NCBI RefSeq assembly: GCF_005280195.1
Contig: NZ_SZPR01000023.1
Coordinates: 91,363-155,362, forward strand
Source of the DNA: Streptomyces galbus
Lineage (GTDB): Bacteria; Actinomycetota; Actinomycetes; Streptomycetales; Streptomycetaceae
Length of the DNA: 64,000 bases
Direction of reading: 5' to 3'
Below the pieces are notes generated by a model. The model had not been told where the DNA came from and did no database searches. It saw nothing but the letters and a program-made list of their open reading frames with translations. Within the stretch, counting starts at the first letter, position 1. The number at the start of each line of letters is the position of its first letter. Made by a program: the position numbers and the translations under genes. Positions 30,029 to 38,931 of the stretch are shown here, piece after piece.

Positions 30029-30916
30029 TCACGTCCGGCCCGCCTCCCCGAGGTCCCGGAACATCTCCAGGAAGTCGAAGGTCTGGGCGGCCGGGGGCAC
30101 GGTGACCTCGGCCTTCGCGCCGTAGTCGGCGTAGGTCATGCTCATCTCGACGGTGCCCTCGGGGGTGTCCATGGCGACGTCCATCCGCACCGGCAGGTCG
30201 TCCTCGTTGACCCAGACCTCGGTGTCGTAGCCCTTGATCCCGGACTTCTCGATGCTGCCGAGCAGCTTACGGCGCTCGGCGGGGCCGAGGAGGTCGAGGG
30301 AGTCGTTGGAGTCCAGCATCTCCTGGACGGTCAGCGTGCCCTTGTAGTGCTCGGCCCGCTGCCCGGCGATCTTCTCGCTCCCCAGGTGCTTGAGGTTGGG
30401 CGAGTCGAGCAGCATCGCGAGCTGCTGGGCGGGGTCCTGGTTCATGTCCGCCAGGCCGCCGCTCATCTTCCGGCCGAGCGCGTCCCCGCCAGCCTCCTTG
30501 GCGAGCGCGCCGAGGTCCATCTTCATCCAGCGCTTGCCGCCCAGCTCGGCCTCGCGCGCGGCGGCCTCGCCCATATCCATGTACATGACGTTGTCGCGCC
30601 AGATCATCCGGACCTTCTCCGGGGCGTCCGGCTCGGCGGCCAGCGCGGAGCCCTTCATGGTGAGGTCCATGACGGCGGGGTCCCAGCCGATGACGCCGCT
30701 CGCCGTCATGTCCCCGCCGTCCTTCATGGTGTCCGGCGTCGACATGGTCATGGTCACCCGGGCCGACTTGGCCTCGGTGGTCTTCTCGAAGGCCGCGGTC
30801 AGCACCTGGGCCGCGGACCGCTGCGCGCCCTGCCCGTCGGAGCCGCCGCCCTGGCAGGCCACGGCCCCGGTCAGGAGCAGCACCGCCCCCGCCGAGCCGT
30901 ACATCGTCGTCTTCAT
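30029..30916 (-). CDS. Predicted lipoprotein, intact paralogue
   Basis: 295 residues. Signal peptide with a lipobox at GAVAC (cysteine at residue 21), then a Gln/Gly linker and a predicted beta-rich ligand-binding domain of the LppX/LprG-like kind (KSARVTMTMSTPDTMKDGG, then VWVNEDDLPVRMDVAM and a final MTYADYGAKAEVTVPPAAQ). This fold is expected to bind lipids or act as an envelope chaperone; the assignment is by pattern only. A frameshifted paralogue lies directly upstream, so the pair arose by tandem duplication. It interrupts the usual rplA-rplJ adjacency. Confidence 0.75.
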   Translation of the reverse strand: MKTTMYGSAGAVLLLTGAVACQGGGSDGQGAQRSAAQVLTAAFEKTTEAKSARVTMTMSTPDTMKDGGDMTASGVIGWDPAVMDLTMKGSALAAEPDAPEKVRMIWRDNVMYMDMGEAAAREAELGGKRWMKMDLGALAKEAGGDALGRKMSGGLADMNQDPAQQLAMLLDSPNLKHLGSEKIAGQRAEHYKGTLTVQEMLDSNDSLDLLGPAERRKLLGSIEKSGIKGYDTEVWVNEDDLPVRMDVAMDTPEGTVEMSMTYADYGAKAEVTVPPAAQTFDFLEMFRDLGEAGRT

Positions 30917-31028
30917 GATCCCGGTCCCCCCGCACCTCGCGGTTGCATGACGTTCTCTTTACCCGGCCCGAGCGTATCCGGGCGGCCCGCCGCCGTCTCC
31001 GGGATTTCTCAGGACCGCTCAGGACTGT

Positions 31029-31881
31029 TCAGGACTGCGGGGCCAGCTCCGTGAAGTCGGCGGTGTCCCCGGCGGGCGGCGCGGTGACCGCGACCTGAGT
31101 GCCGTAGTCGCTGTAGTACGCGGTCTGCGTGTAGCCGCCGCTGGTGGTGCGGCCCTTCTCCACCTTCTTCACCAGCAGGTCGCGCCCGTCGACCCAGACG
31201 TCCACGGTCCCGCCGGTCACCCCGGCCCGGGTGAGCTGGCCGCGCAGTTCCGCGTCGGAGACGTCGGCCACCTCGACGCTGCCCGTGTAGTGCGTCGTAC
31301 GGCGGCCCGCGACCGTGTCCGTGCCGGCGCGGCGGACGTCGTCGGACTCCAGCAGCAGCTTCACCGACTGGCCGGGGGTGGTGTTGCGGACCTGCTCGGC
31401 GAAGCCGGCCCCGGCGGCGCCGTCGAGGGCGTCCAGGTCGTCGTAGGCGTAGCGGATCCAGTGCCGGCCGCCCGCCCTGCGGGCGAACGCGTCGCCCAGG
31501 CGCGCGTAGTAGGCGTCCGGCAGGTAGCGGGCCTGCATCGACGTCACGCCCAGCGCCCGCATCTGCTCGGCCGTGGCGCCGCCGGTGTACGTGATGGTCA
31601 GGGCGCCGGTGGTGGCCGCGCCAGCGCAGCGCGCCGTCGGCCCGCAGCGAGAGCTGGCCGCCCATGGCGGTCGTGGAGCGCACCCGGGCGGAGGCCGCGC
31701 CGTCGGTGGCCCGCTGGGCGGCGCGCAGGGCGGCGAGGGACGCCGCGGTGGAGGCGGAGGTGGCCGTCGGCCTCGCCGCGGGCCGCCCCGCGGAGGACCC
31801 CGTGCACGACGTCCCGGTCAGCGCGGCCGCGGTCACCAGTGCCGCCGACACCAGCGCCCGGCCCGCCCTCGTGACCCGCAT
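31029..31881 (-). pseudogene. Frameshifted lipoprotein paralogue
   Basis: The N-terminal part (MRVTRAGRALVSAALVTAAA, lipobox-like LTGTSC, to DGALRWR) and the C-terminal part (GALTITYTGG to the stop, ending DTADFTELAPQS) are in different frames. Joined near 31605-31635 they give a ~283-residue protein aligning along its length with the intact neighbour: signal peptide, SARVRSTT, ARRAGGRHWIRYAYDDL and VDVWVDGRDLLVKK match in order. A 2-bp loss (GC) or 1-bp gain in GCGCGGCC explains it. Either a true disruption or a sequencing error. Confidence 0.7.
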
Positions 31882-31982
31882 CCGTGCCTCCCCCCGGCGA
31901 TGACCCTCATCGCACGCTAGCCCAGAAGAGGGCGTGCGCTCCGGGAAAGTTCCGCACCCGCGACCGCGGGGGCGGGGCGCCC

Positions 31983-32032
31983 GGGAACGGGAACGGGAAC
32001 GGGCCCCGCACCTCGGAAGGTGCGGGGCCCGT
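31983..32032 (-). terminator. Terminator of rplKA with flanking 6-bp repeats
   Basis: Perfect 15-bp stem ACGGGCCCCGCACCT (31999-32013) with AGGTGCGGGGCCCGT (32018-32032) and a CGGA tetraloop, 15 bp past the rplA stop. Beyond the stem are three tandem GGGAAC copies (31983-32000). No T run. Confidence 0.75.
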
Positions 32033-32047
32033 CGGCAGACCGGGGTC

Positions 32048-32773
32048 TCAGACCGACGCCGGGTCCTCCTCGACGAGGAGGTTGCGGGTGCGGTTCGGGT
32101 CCAGCGGGATGCCGGGGCCGATCGTGGTGGAGAGGGCGGCCTTCTTGATGTAGCGGCCCTTGGCGGCGGACGGCTTCAGACGGAGGATCTCCTCCAGCGC
32201 GGCGCCGTAGTTCTCCACCAGCTTGGCGTCGTCGAAGGACACCTTGCCGATGATGAAGTGCAGGTTCGAGTGCTTGTCGACGCGGAACTCGATCTTGCCG
32301 CCCTTGATGTCGGTGACGGCCTTGGCCACGTCGGGGGTGACGGTGCCGGTCTTCGGGTTCGGCATCAGACCACGGGGGCCGAGGACGCGGCCGAGGCGGC
32401 CGACCTTGCCCATGAGGTCCGGGGTGGCGACGACGGCGTCGAAGTCCAGACGGCCCTTCGACACCTCGTCGATCAGCTCGTCGGCGCCGACGATGTCGGC
32501 GCCCGCGGCACGCGCGGCCTCGGCACGGTCACCGGTCGCGAAGACCAGGACCCGGGCGGTCTTACCGGTGCCGTGCGGGAGGTTCACGGTGCCACGGACC
32601 ATCTGGTCGGCCTTGCGCGGGTCGACACCCAGGCGGAAGGCGACCTCGACGGTGCCGTCGAACTTGGTCGTGGAGGTCTCCTTGGCGAGACGGACGGCCT
32701 CGAGCGGGGCGTAGAGCTTCTCCCGGTCGACCTTGGCGTCCGCAGCGCGGAGAGACTTGCTGCGCTTGCTCAC
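32048..32773 (-). CDS. rplA: 50S ribosomal protein L1
   Basis: L1-stalk protein controlling E-site tRNA release, 241 residues. Signature GPRGLMPNPKTGTVTPDVAK is intact, as is MVRGTVNLPHGTGKTARVLV. L1 commonly represses its own operon. It follows rplK by 79 bp and precedes a strong terminator. Confidence 0.97.
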   Translation of the reverse strand: MSKRSKSLRAADAKVDREKLYAPLEAVRLAKETSTTKFDGTVEVAFRLGVDPRKADQMVRGTVNLPHGTGKTARVLVFATGDRAEAARAAGADIVGADELIDEVSKGRLDFDAVVATPDLMGKVGRLGRVLGPRGLMPNPKTGTVTPDVAKAVTDIKGGKIEFRVDKHSNLHFIIGKVSFDDAKLVENYGAALEEILRLKPSAAKGRYIKKAALSTTIGPGIPLDPNRTRNLLVEEDPASV

Positions 32774-32852
32774 TACTGCTCCTGATGTGTTCTTAGGAGT
32801 CGTGGTGCGGGCCGAGCAGGCCCTTCCACTACTTCTGCTGGGGGGTTGGGGC

Positions 32853-33287
32853 TCAGCCCTCGACCGTGATGCCCATGGAGCGGGCGGTGCCGGCGATGAT
32901 CTTCGACGCGGCGTCCAGGTCGTTGGCGTTCAGGTCGGGGAGCTTGGTCTGGGCGATCTCGCGGACCTGCGCCTCGGTGATCTTGGCGACCTTGGTCTTG
33001 TGCGGCTCGCCGGAGCCCTTCTCGACACCCGCGGCCTTGAGGATCATCTTGGCGGCCGGCGGCGTCTTGGTGATGAAGGTGAAGGAGCGGTCCTCGTAGA
33101 CCGTGATCTCCACCGGGATCACCCAGCCACGCTGCGACTCGGTCGCGGCGTTGTACGCCTTGCAGAACTCCATGATGTTGACGCCGTGCTGACCCAGCGC
33201 GGGGCCGACCGGCGGGGCGGGGTTCGCCGCACCGGCGTTGATCTGGAGCTTGATGAGCCCCGTGACCTTCTTCTTCTTGGGAGGCAT
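32853..33287 (-). CDS. rplK: 50S ribosomal protein L11
   Basis: Factor-binding-centre protein, target region of thiostrepton-type antibiotics. 144 residues from [20 protein letters not shown]; the proline-rich hinge region [20 protein letters not shown] and C-terminal [20 protein letters not shown] are complete. The ATG at 33287 has GGAGAG upstream; ten extra in-frame residues upstream are not L11. Confidence 0.97.
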
Positions 33288-33359
33288 TGCTCTCCGGGTC
33301 CTTTCCTTCGGGTCCATGCCCGCGCCCGGGTCGCGACCCTGACGCAGGCATACCGCACA

Positions 33360-33387
33360 ACGATAACGGGTATGGATGCGCGGCCAA
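33360..33387 (-). promoter_or_regulatory. Candidate rplK promoter next to the nusG terminator
   Basis: Minus strand TTGGCC (33387-33382), 16-bp spacer, TATCGT (33365-33360). Its -35 overlaps the T5 tract of the nusG terminator. One -35 mismatch makes this tentative. Confidence 0.35.
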
Positions 33388-33432
33388 AAACGAGCAGGTC
33401 AGACAAGCTGGACAGCCGGTCTGACCTGCTCG
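33386..33432 (-). terminator. Intrinsic terminator of nusG
   Basis: 14-bp stem CGAGCAGGTCAGAC (33391-33404) with GTCTGACCTGCTCG (33419-33432), followed on the minus strand by T5 (33390-33386). The clearest intrinsic terminator of the ribosomal region; it separates secE-nusG from rplKA. Confidence 0.85.
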
Positions 33433-33466
33433 GGGTTCGTGGGGAAGAGCCCGCTCCGGTGCGGAG

Positions 33467-34393
33467 CTAGTTCTTCTGGATCTGGTCGAAGCTCAGCTCG
33501 ACCGGGGTCTCCCGGCCGAAGATCTCGACGAGACCCTTGACCTTCTTGGAGTCGGCGTTGATCTCGTTGATCGTGGCCTGGAGGGTGGCGAAGGGGCCGT
33601 CCGTGACGGTGACCGAGTCGCCGACCTCGAAGTCCAGCACCTGGACCTCGACCTTGCGCTGCGGCGCCGGCTTGCCCTCGGCCTCGGCGGCCTCGCGGGC
33701 GGCCTTCTCCTCGGCCTCCGGGGCGAGCATCTTGACGATCTCGTCCAGGGTCAGCGGGTACGGGTCGTAGGCGTTGCCGACGAAGCCGGTGACGCCCGGG
33801 GTGTTGCGGACGACGCCCCAGGACTCGTTCGTCAGGTCCATGCGGACCAGGACGTAACCGGGCAGCTTGTTCTGCTTGATCGTCTTGCGGTCGCCGTTCT
33901 TGATCTGGACGACCTCTTCCTGCGGCACCTCGGCCTGGAAGATGTAGTCCTCGACGTTCAGCGAGACGGCGCGCTGCTCCAGGTTGGTCTTCACGCGGTT
34001 CTCGTAGCCGGCGTAGGTGTGGATGACGTACCACTCGCCGGGCAGGGAGCGCAGCTCCTCGCGCAGGGCCTGGACCGGGTCCACGGGCTCGGCGGGCTCC
34101 TCCTCGGCGGCCTCGGCCTCGTCGGCGCCGGCCTCCTCGGTGTCGACCGTGCCGTCGGCGGACTCCCCGGACTCGGCGGCCTCGACGGACTCGCCGTCCT
34201 CAGCGGCCTCGTCGTCCTCGGCCGGCGCGTCGTCCTCGGCGAGCAGCGCGGCGTCCTCGGCGGCCTCCGCGTCGGCAGCCTCGGCCTCGTCCAGGTCCTC
34301 GTCCGCGCCCCCGACGATGTCGAGCTCGTCGTCGACGGACTCGACGCCTTCTCCACGTGGCTCGACGGCGTCGTTCAGGTTCTGGTCAGACAC
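33467..34393 (-). CDS. nusG: Transcription antitermination factor NusG with long acidic extension
   Basis: Binds RNA polymerase clamp and links it to Rho or the ribosome through S10. 308 residues, against ~181 in E. coli. Residues 1-~105 are an Asp/Glu/Ala extension (VDDELDIVGGADEDLDEAEA). The NGN domain runs from ~118 (EWYVIHTYAGYENRVKTNLE) and the KOW domain occupies the last ~55 residues (FEVGDSVTVTDGPFATLQA to LSFDQIQKN). A Glu/Ala-rich linker lies between. Cotranscribed with secE. Confidence 0.96.
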   Translation of the reverse strand: MSDQNLNDAVEPRGEGVESVDDELDIVGGADEDLDEAEAADAEAAEDAALLAEDDAPAEDDEAAEDGESVEAAESGESADGTVDTEEAGADEAEAAEEEPAEPVDPVQALREELRSLPGEWYVIHTYAGYENRVKTNLEQRAVSLNVEDYIFQAEVPQEEVVQIKNGDRKTIKQNKLPGYVLVRMDLTNESWGVVRNTPGVTGFVGNAYDPYPLTLDEIVKMLAPEAEEKAAREAAEAEGKPAPQRKVEVQVLDFEVGDSVTVTDGPFATLQATINEINADSKKVKGLVEIFGRETPVELSFDQIQKN

Positions 34394-34433
34394 GGTGGCT
34401 GCTTCTTCCTGGATACATAGGGGTGGAACATGC

Positions 34434-34466
34434 GAAACGGGCGCCGGATACCTCGGCGCCCTTCGC
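34434..34466 (-). other. Hairpin between secE and nusG
   Basis: GGGCGCC (34440-34446) pairs with GGCGCCC (34456-34462), extended by CGAA (34434-34437) with TTCG (34463-34466). It sits directly after the secE stop (34474). No T run, so probably processing or attenuation. Confidence 0.4.
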
Positions 34467-34473
34467 TCTCGAC

Positions 34474-34761
34474 TCAGCCGAAGACGTACTTGGCGGCGTG
34501 GCTGAGCCCATAGTCAATCACGGTCACCACGGCGATCATGATGGCGACGAAGAAGATCACCACGGTCGTGTACGACGTGAGCTGGTTGCGCGTCGGCCAG
34601 ACGACCTTGCGGAGCTCCGCGACGATCTGCCGGTAGAAGAGCGCGAGCCGCTTCAGCGGGCCCTTCTTGGCGCGCTTGCCGCCCTTGCGGGACTTCCTCT
34701 GGTTCTCCGGCGCCTCGTCCTGAGCATCAGGCGTGTCGATGGAGCCCACGGCGTCCGCCAT
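34474..34761 (-). CDS. secE: Preprotein translocase subunit SecE
   Basis: Clamp of the SecYEG channel. 95 residues: a polar N-terminus (SIDTPDAQDEAPENQRKSRK), the conserved amphipathic LALFYRQIVAELRKVVWPTR, and one membrane helix at ~66-88 (TTVVIFFVAIMIAVVTVIDYG). Single-span form, typical of Gram-positives. Confidence 0.96.
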   Translation of the reverse strand: MADAVGSIDTPDAQDEAPENQRKSRKGGKRAKKGPLKRLALFYRQIVAELRKVVWPTRNQLTSYTTVVIFFVAIMIAVVTVIDYGLSHAAKYVFG

Positions 34762-34869
34762 TCGTCCTCACCTGATCCCGGGTCGTGGCCGTGCCGCGCC
34801 CGGTCTGAGCCGCACGGCGGTGCATTGCTGTACGTACCTGCGCACACATCCTGGCGAAGGTGTGTGAAG

Positions 34870-34942
34870 CAGGGCCGGAGGGACTTGAACCCCCAACCGC
34901 CGGTTTTGGAGACCGGTGCTCTACCAATTGAGCTACGACCCT
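34870..34942 (-). tRNA. trpT: tRNA-Trp (CCA)
   Basis: 73-nt cloverleaf: acceptor AGGGTCG with CGGCCCT (one G-T pair), anticodon stem CCGGT/ACCGG, loop CTCCAAA giving anticodon CCA, and T arm GGGGG-TTCAAGT-CCCTC. No CCA end is encoded. It precedes secE by 108 bp, a common arrangement. Confidence 0.95.
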
Positions 34943-35170
34943 TTGCGTGTCCCCCAACCTACCGCATCCACCCGGGTGCTCGGTGTGCACCGACGGCGGC
35001 ACGGCTGCTGGAGGCCAACGACGTGTGAGTGTACGTGGTCCTGGGGCACCTCGTCGAACGGAAAGTGCTCTTGGCGGGAATCAGTCTGATGTTCTGTCGG
35101 CTCCCCGCTCGGTTCCCACTCCGTGAAACCGGCGTGCCGGGCAGGTTTCGGGTCTGGAACCATGGGCCCC

Positions 35171-36397
35171 ATGAGCGCTGCAACCCCTCCCACCGAGCGC
35201 CGGGTCTCGGCCCGCATCGGCGCGATCTCCGAGTCCGCCACCCTCGCCGTGGACGCCAAGGCCAAGGCCCTGAAGGCCGCAGGGCGTCCGGTGATCGGCT
35301 TCGGCGCCGGTGAGCCCGACTTCCCGACGCCCGACTACATCGTCGAGGCGGCCGTCGAGGCCTGCAAGAACCCCAAGTACCACCGGTACACCCCGGCCGG
35401 CGGCCTGCCCGAGCTGAAGGCCGCGATCGCCGAGAAGACCCGGCGCGACTCGGGCTACGAGGTCGACCCGGCGCAGATCCTGGTCACCAACGGCGGCAAG
35501 CAGGCCATCTACGAGGCGTTCGCCGCGATCCTCGACCCGGGCGACGAGGTCATCGTCCCCGCGCCGTACTGGACGACGTACCCGGAGTCGATCCGGCTGG
35601 CCGGCGGTGTCCCGGTGGAGGTGGTCGCCGACGAGACGACCGGCTACCGGGTCTCCGTCGAGCAGCTGGAGGCGGCGCGCACGGAGCGGACGAAGGTCGT
35701 CCTGTTCGTCTCCCCCTCCAACCCGACCGGTGCGGTCTACAGCGCCGAGGAGGCCGAGGCGATCGGCCGCTGGGCCGTCGAGCACGGCCTGTGGGTGCTG
35801 ACCGACGAGATCTACGAGCACCTGGTCTACGGCGACGCGACCTTCGTGTCCCTGCCGGCCGTCCTGCCCGAGCTGCGCGACAAGTGCATCGTGGTCAACG
35901 GCGTCGCCAAGACGTACGCGATGACCGGCTGGCGCGTGGGCTGGATCATCGGCCCGAAGGACGTCGTCAAGGCCGCGACGAACCTCCAGTCGCACGCCAC
36001 GTCCAACGTCTCCAACGTCGCGCAGGCCGCGGCGCTCGCCGCGGTCTCCGGCGACCTGTCGGCCGTCGACACGATGCGCGAGGCGTTCGACCGGCGCCGC
36101 CGGACCATCGTGCGGATGCTCAACGAGATCGACGGCGTGCTCTGCCCGGAGCCCGAGGGCGCGTTCTACGCCTACCCGTCGGTCAAGGCGCTCCTCGGCA
36201 AGGAGATCCGCGGCAGGCGCCCGCAGGACACGGTCGAGCTGGCCGCGCTCATCCTGGAGGAGGCCGAGGTCGCGGTCGTCCCGGGTGAGGCGTTCGGCAC
36301 GCCGGGCTACCTGCGGCTGTCCTACGCCCTCGGGGACGAGGACCTGGTGGAGGGCGTCAGCCGGATCCAGAAGCTGCTGGCGGAGGCGCGGGACTGA
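35171..36397 (+). CDS. aspC: Aspartate aminotransferase-type class I PLP enzyme
   Basis: Transfers the amino group between aspartate (or a related donor) and 2-oxoglutarate. 408 residues. Visible: GAGEPDFPTPDYI substrate-side segment, YTPAGGLPELK, NPTG at 184-187, TDEIYEHLVY with the cofactor Asp at 212, PLP-binding Lys at 247 (GVAKTYAMTGWRVGW) and the C-terminal LRLSYALGDED with the carboxylate-binding Arg. This is the Streptomyces/Thermus type I-gamma AspC group. The ATG at 35171 is chosen by family start MSAATPPTERRV; an ATG at 35162 is close by. Confidence 0.9.
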   Translation: MSAATPPTERRVSARIGAISESATLAVDAKAKALKAAGRPVIGFGAGEPDFPTPDYIVEAAVEACKNPKYHRYTPAGGLPELKAAIAEKTRRDSGYEVDPAQILVTNGGKQAIYEAFAAILDPGDEVIVPAPYWTTYPESIRLAGGVPVEVVADETTGYRVSVEQLEAARTERTKVVLFVSPSNPTGAVYSAEEAEAIGRWAVEHGLWVLTDEIYEHLVYGDATFVSLPAVLPELRDKCIVVNGVAKTYAMTGWRVGWIIGPKDVVKAATNLQSHATSNVSNVAQAAALAAVSGDLSAVDTMREAFDRRRRTIVRMLNEIDGVLCPEPEGAFYAYPSVKALLGKEIRGRRPQDTVELAALILEEAEVAVVPGEAFGTPGYLRLSYALGDEDLVEGVSRIQKLLAEARD

Positions 36398-36411
36398 CCC
36401 GCGTCCGCCTC

Positions 36412-36448
36412 GACAGGGCACCCCGGGCACGTCCCGGGGTGCCCTGTC
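36412..36448 (+). terminator. Terminator after aspC
   Basis: Perfect 16-bp stem (36412-36427 with 36433-36448), loop CACGT, 15 bp past the aspC stop, followed by CGTTTG. It separates aspC from the downstream deaminase. Confidence 0.8.
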
Positions 36449-36530
36449 CGTTTGCGTTCCTCCGTTCGGGCAAGGCCCCGTCCGGGGAATCCGCTTCCGG
36501 GAGGACGCCGCCGTACGGCAGGATCCTGGG

Positions 36531-37571
36531 ATGGAGCGTGTACGTGATGTCTCTGAGCTGCCGAAAGCCCATCTGCACCTGCACTTCACCGGCTCGATGC
36601 GGCCGGCGACCCTGCTGGAGCTGGCCGACAAGTACGGGGTGCGCCTGCCGGAGGCCCTGACCGAGGCGCTGACCGGCGGGGAACCGCCCCGGCTGCGGGC
36701 GACGGACGAGCGCGGCTGGTTCCGCTTCCAGCGGCTGTACGACGCCGCGCGCTCGTGCATCAGGGCGCCGGAGGACATCCAGCGGCTGGTCCGCGAGGCA
36801 GCCGAGGAGGACATCAGGGACGGCTCGGGCTGGCTGGAGATCCAGGTGGACCCGACGTCGTACGCGCCACGCCTCGGCGGTCTGATCGCGGCGATGGAGG
36901 TCATCCTGGACGCGGTGGACACGGCCGGCCGCGAGACGGGCCTCGGCATGCGCGTCCTGGTCGCCGCCAACCGGATGAAGCACCCGCTGGACGCGCGCAC
37001 CCTCGCGCGGCTCGCGGTGCGCTACACCGACCGGGGCGTGGTCGGCTTCGGCCTGTCCAACGACGAACGCCGGGGCATGGCGCGCGACTTCGACCGCGCC
37101 TTCCACATCGCGCGCGAGGGCGGGCTGCTGTCGGCGCCGCACGGCGGCGAGCTGACCGGCCCGGCGTCGGTCCGCGACTGCCTGGACGACCTGCACGCCT
37201 CGCGCATCGGCCACGGCGTGCGCGCGGCGGAGGACCCGCGGCTGCTGCAGCGGCTCGCCGACCGGCAGATCACCTGCGAGGTGTGCCCCACGTCCAACGT
37301 GGCGCTCGGCGTCTACGAGAAGCCGGAGGACGTGCCGCTGCGCACGCTCTTCGCAGCGGGCGTCCCGATGGCCCTGGGCGCCGACGACCCGCTCCTGTTC
37401 GGCGCGCGCCTCGCCGCCCAGTACGAGCTGGCCCGCCGCCACCACGGCTTCACCGACCGGGAACTGGCAGAACTGGCCCGCCAGTCGATCCGCGGCTCGG
37501 CGGCCCCGGAGGACGTGCGGACCAAGCTGCTGGCGGGCGTGGACGACTGGCTGGCGGCGGATCCGGCGTAG
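36531..37571 (+). CDS. Adenosine-deaminase-family hydrolase
   Basis: Zinc hydrolase likely deaminating adenosine or a related purine compound. 346 residues from MERVRDVSELPKAHLHLHF. Zinc ligands H16 and H18, catalytic HGGE (in SAPHGGELTG), IGHGV histidine and the ADDP aspartates are present. The ribose-contacting Asp of classical ADA (HLDG) is Thr here (HFTG), so another purine or 6-aminodeoxyfutalosine is possible. Ribosome site is weak; the ATG at 36531 is set by family alignment. Confidence 0.8.
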   Translation: MERVRDVSELPKAHLHLHFTGSMRPATLLELADKYGVRLPEALTEALTGGEPPRLRATDERGWFRFQRLYDAARSCIRAPEDIQRLVREAAEEDIRDGSGWLEIQVDPTSYAPRLGGLIAAMEVILDAVDTAGRETGLGMRVLVAANRMKHPLDARTLARLAVRYTDRGVVGFGLSNDERRGMARDFDRAFHIAREGGLLSAPHGGELTGPASVRDCLDDLHASRIGHGVRAAEDPRLLQRLADRQITCEVCPTSNVALGVYEKPEDVPLRTLFAAGVPMALGADDPLLFGARLAAQYELARRHHGFTDRELAELARQSIRGSAAPEDVRTKLLAGVDDWLAADPA

Positions 37572-37664
37572 CGCCGGGGCCGGCGGGGCCCCGGGGAGCC
37601 GCGGGGGCCGTCGCCCAGGGCGTGTGCCCGGCGCACGTCGGGGCCGCGGGGGCCGCCGGGCGCC

Positions 37665-38720
37665 TCAGAGCTGGACGCCCACCGTCACCGGCTCGTTGAC
37701 CAGGGTGACGCCGAACGCCTCGCGCACCCCGGCGACGACCTCGCGGGCCAGCGCCAGCAGGTCCTCCGTGGTGGCCCCGCCCCGGTTGGTCAGGGCGAGG
37801 GTGTGCTTGGTGGAGATGCGGGCGGGCCCGCTGCCGTAGCCCTTGGTGAAGCCGGCCTTGTCGATCAGCCAGGCGGCGGAGGTCTTGGTGCGGCCGGGGC
37901 CGGCCGGGTAGGCGGGCGGCTCGGCGTCCGCGCCCAGCCGCTCCTTCACGCGCGCGTGGAAGGCCGCGAAGTCGGCGTCGGTGAGGATCGGGTTGGTGAA
38001 GAAGGACCCGGCGGACCAGGTGTCGTGGTCCTCGGGGTCGAGCACCATGCCCTTCCCGGCGCGCAGCTTCAGCACGGTCTCGCGCGCGTCGGCGAGCGGC
38101 ACGCGGTCGCCCGGCTCGACGCCCAGCGCGCGGGCGGTCTCGGCGTACTTCAGGGGCGCGGACAGTCCCCCGGCGTCCTCCAGCTCGAAGCGGACGCGCA
38201 GGACGACGTAGCGCTCGGGGTCGGCCTTGAAGCGGCTGTGCCGGTAGGAGAAGGCGCACTCGGCGCCGGACAGCGCGACGGTCTCGCCGGACGTGCGGTC
38301 GTAGGCGACGACCTCGGTGATGGTGCTGGACACCTCCTGGCCGTACGCGCCGACGTTCTGGATCGGCGTGGCGCCGGCGGAGCCGGGGATGCCGGCCAGG
38401 CACTCGATGCCCGCGAGGCCGGCCTCGACCGTGCGGCCGACGGCGTCGGTCCACACCTCGCCGGCGGCCAGCTCCAGCCGGTTGCCGACGAGCTCGAACC
38501 CGCGCGTGGCGATCTTCAGCGCGGTCCCGTCGAAGCCCTTGTCCCCGATGACGAGGTTCGACCCGCCGCCGACGACCAGCAGCGGCGTCCCGGCGGCGTC
38601 GGCCTCCCGCACGGCCTCGACGACCTCGGCGTCGGTCGTGGCGGTCACCAGGCGCGCCGCGGGCCCACCGAGCCGGAAGGTGGTCAGGGGGGCGAGGGGA
38701 ACATCGTGAAGTACCTGCAC
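37665..38720 (-). CDS. murB: UDP-N-acetylenolpyruvoylglucosamine reductase
   Basis: FAD enzyme that completes UDP-N-acetylmuramate in peptidoglycan synthesis. 351 residues. FAD domain: LLVVGGGSNLVIGDKGFDGT; substrate domain: YGQEVSSTITEVVAYDRTSG, FSYRHSRFK, AGSFFTNPIL (active-site Ser), then KTSAAWLIDKAGFTKGYGSG. Type I MurB. Convergent with the deaminase gene, separated by 93 GC-rich base pairs. Confidence 0.95.
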   Translation of the reverse strand: MQVLHDVPLAPLTTFRLGGPAARLVTATTDAEVVEAVREADAAGTPLLVVGGGSNLVIGDKGFDGTALKIATRGFELVGNRLELAAGEVWTDAVGRTVEAGLAGIECLAGIPGSAGATPIQNVGAYGQEVSSTITEVVAYDRTSGETVALSGAECAFSYRHSRFKADPERYVVLRVRFELEDAGGLSAPLKYAETARALGVEPGDRVPLADARETVLKLRAGKGMVLDPEDHDTWSAGSFFTNPILTDADFAAFHARVKERLGADAEPPAYPAGPGRTKTSAAWLIDKAGFTKGYGSGPARISTKHTLALTNRGGATTEDLLALAREVVAGVREAFGVTLVNEPVTVGVQL

Positions 38721-38855
38721 GGTCCCACCCTACGAGACCCTCCGGGGGCCGAGCCGTCGAGCCGGCGGTGCGGCCGTGGGCGCCCGCGTGCCGTTTCCCG
38801 GCTCACGCGTGCGGCGCGCATTTCCCGGGCTCCGGCCGGGTAGGACGTACCCGCT

Positions 38856-38894
38856 CGGGTAAGAGGCGCTCTCCTGGCGGGCGCCTCTTACCCG
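38856..38894 (-). terminator. Terminator after the MaoC dehydratase pair
   Basis: Perfect 14-bp stem CGGGTAAGAGGCGC (38856-38869) with GCGCCTCTTACCCG (38881-38894), 11-nt loop, 37 bp past the second dehydratase stop. Confidence 0.75.
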
Positions 38895-38931
38895 GCTCAG
38901 GCGCCCGCCCGGCCGGCGTGCGCCGTGGGGC

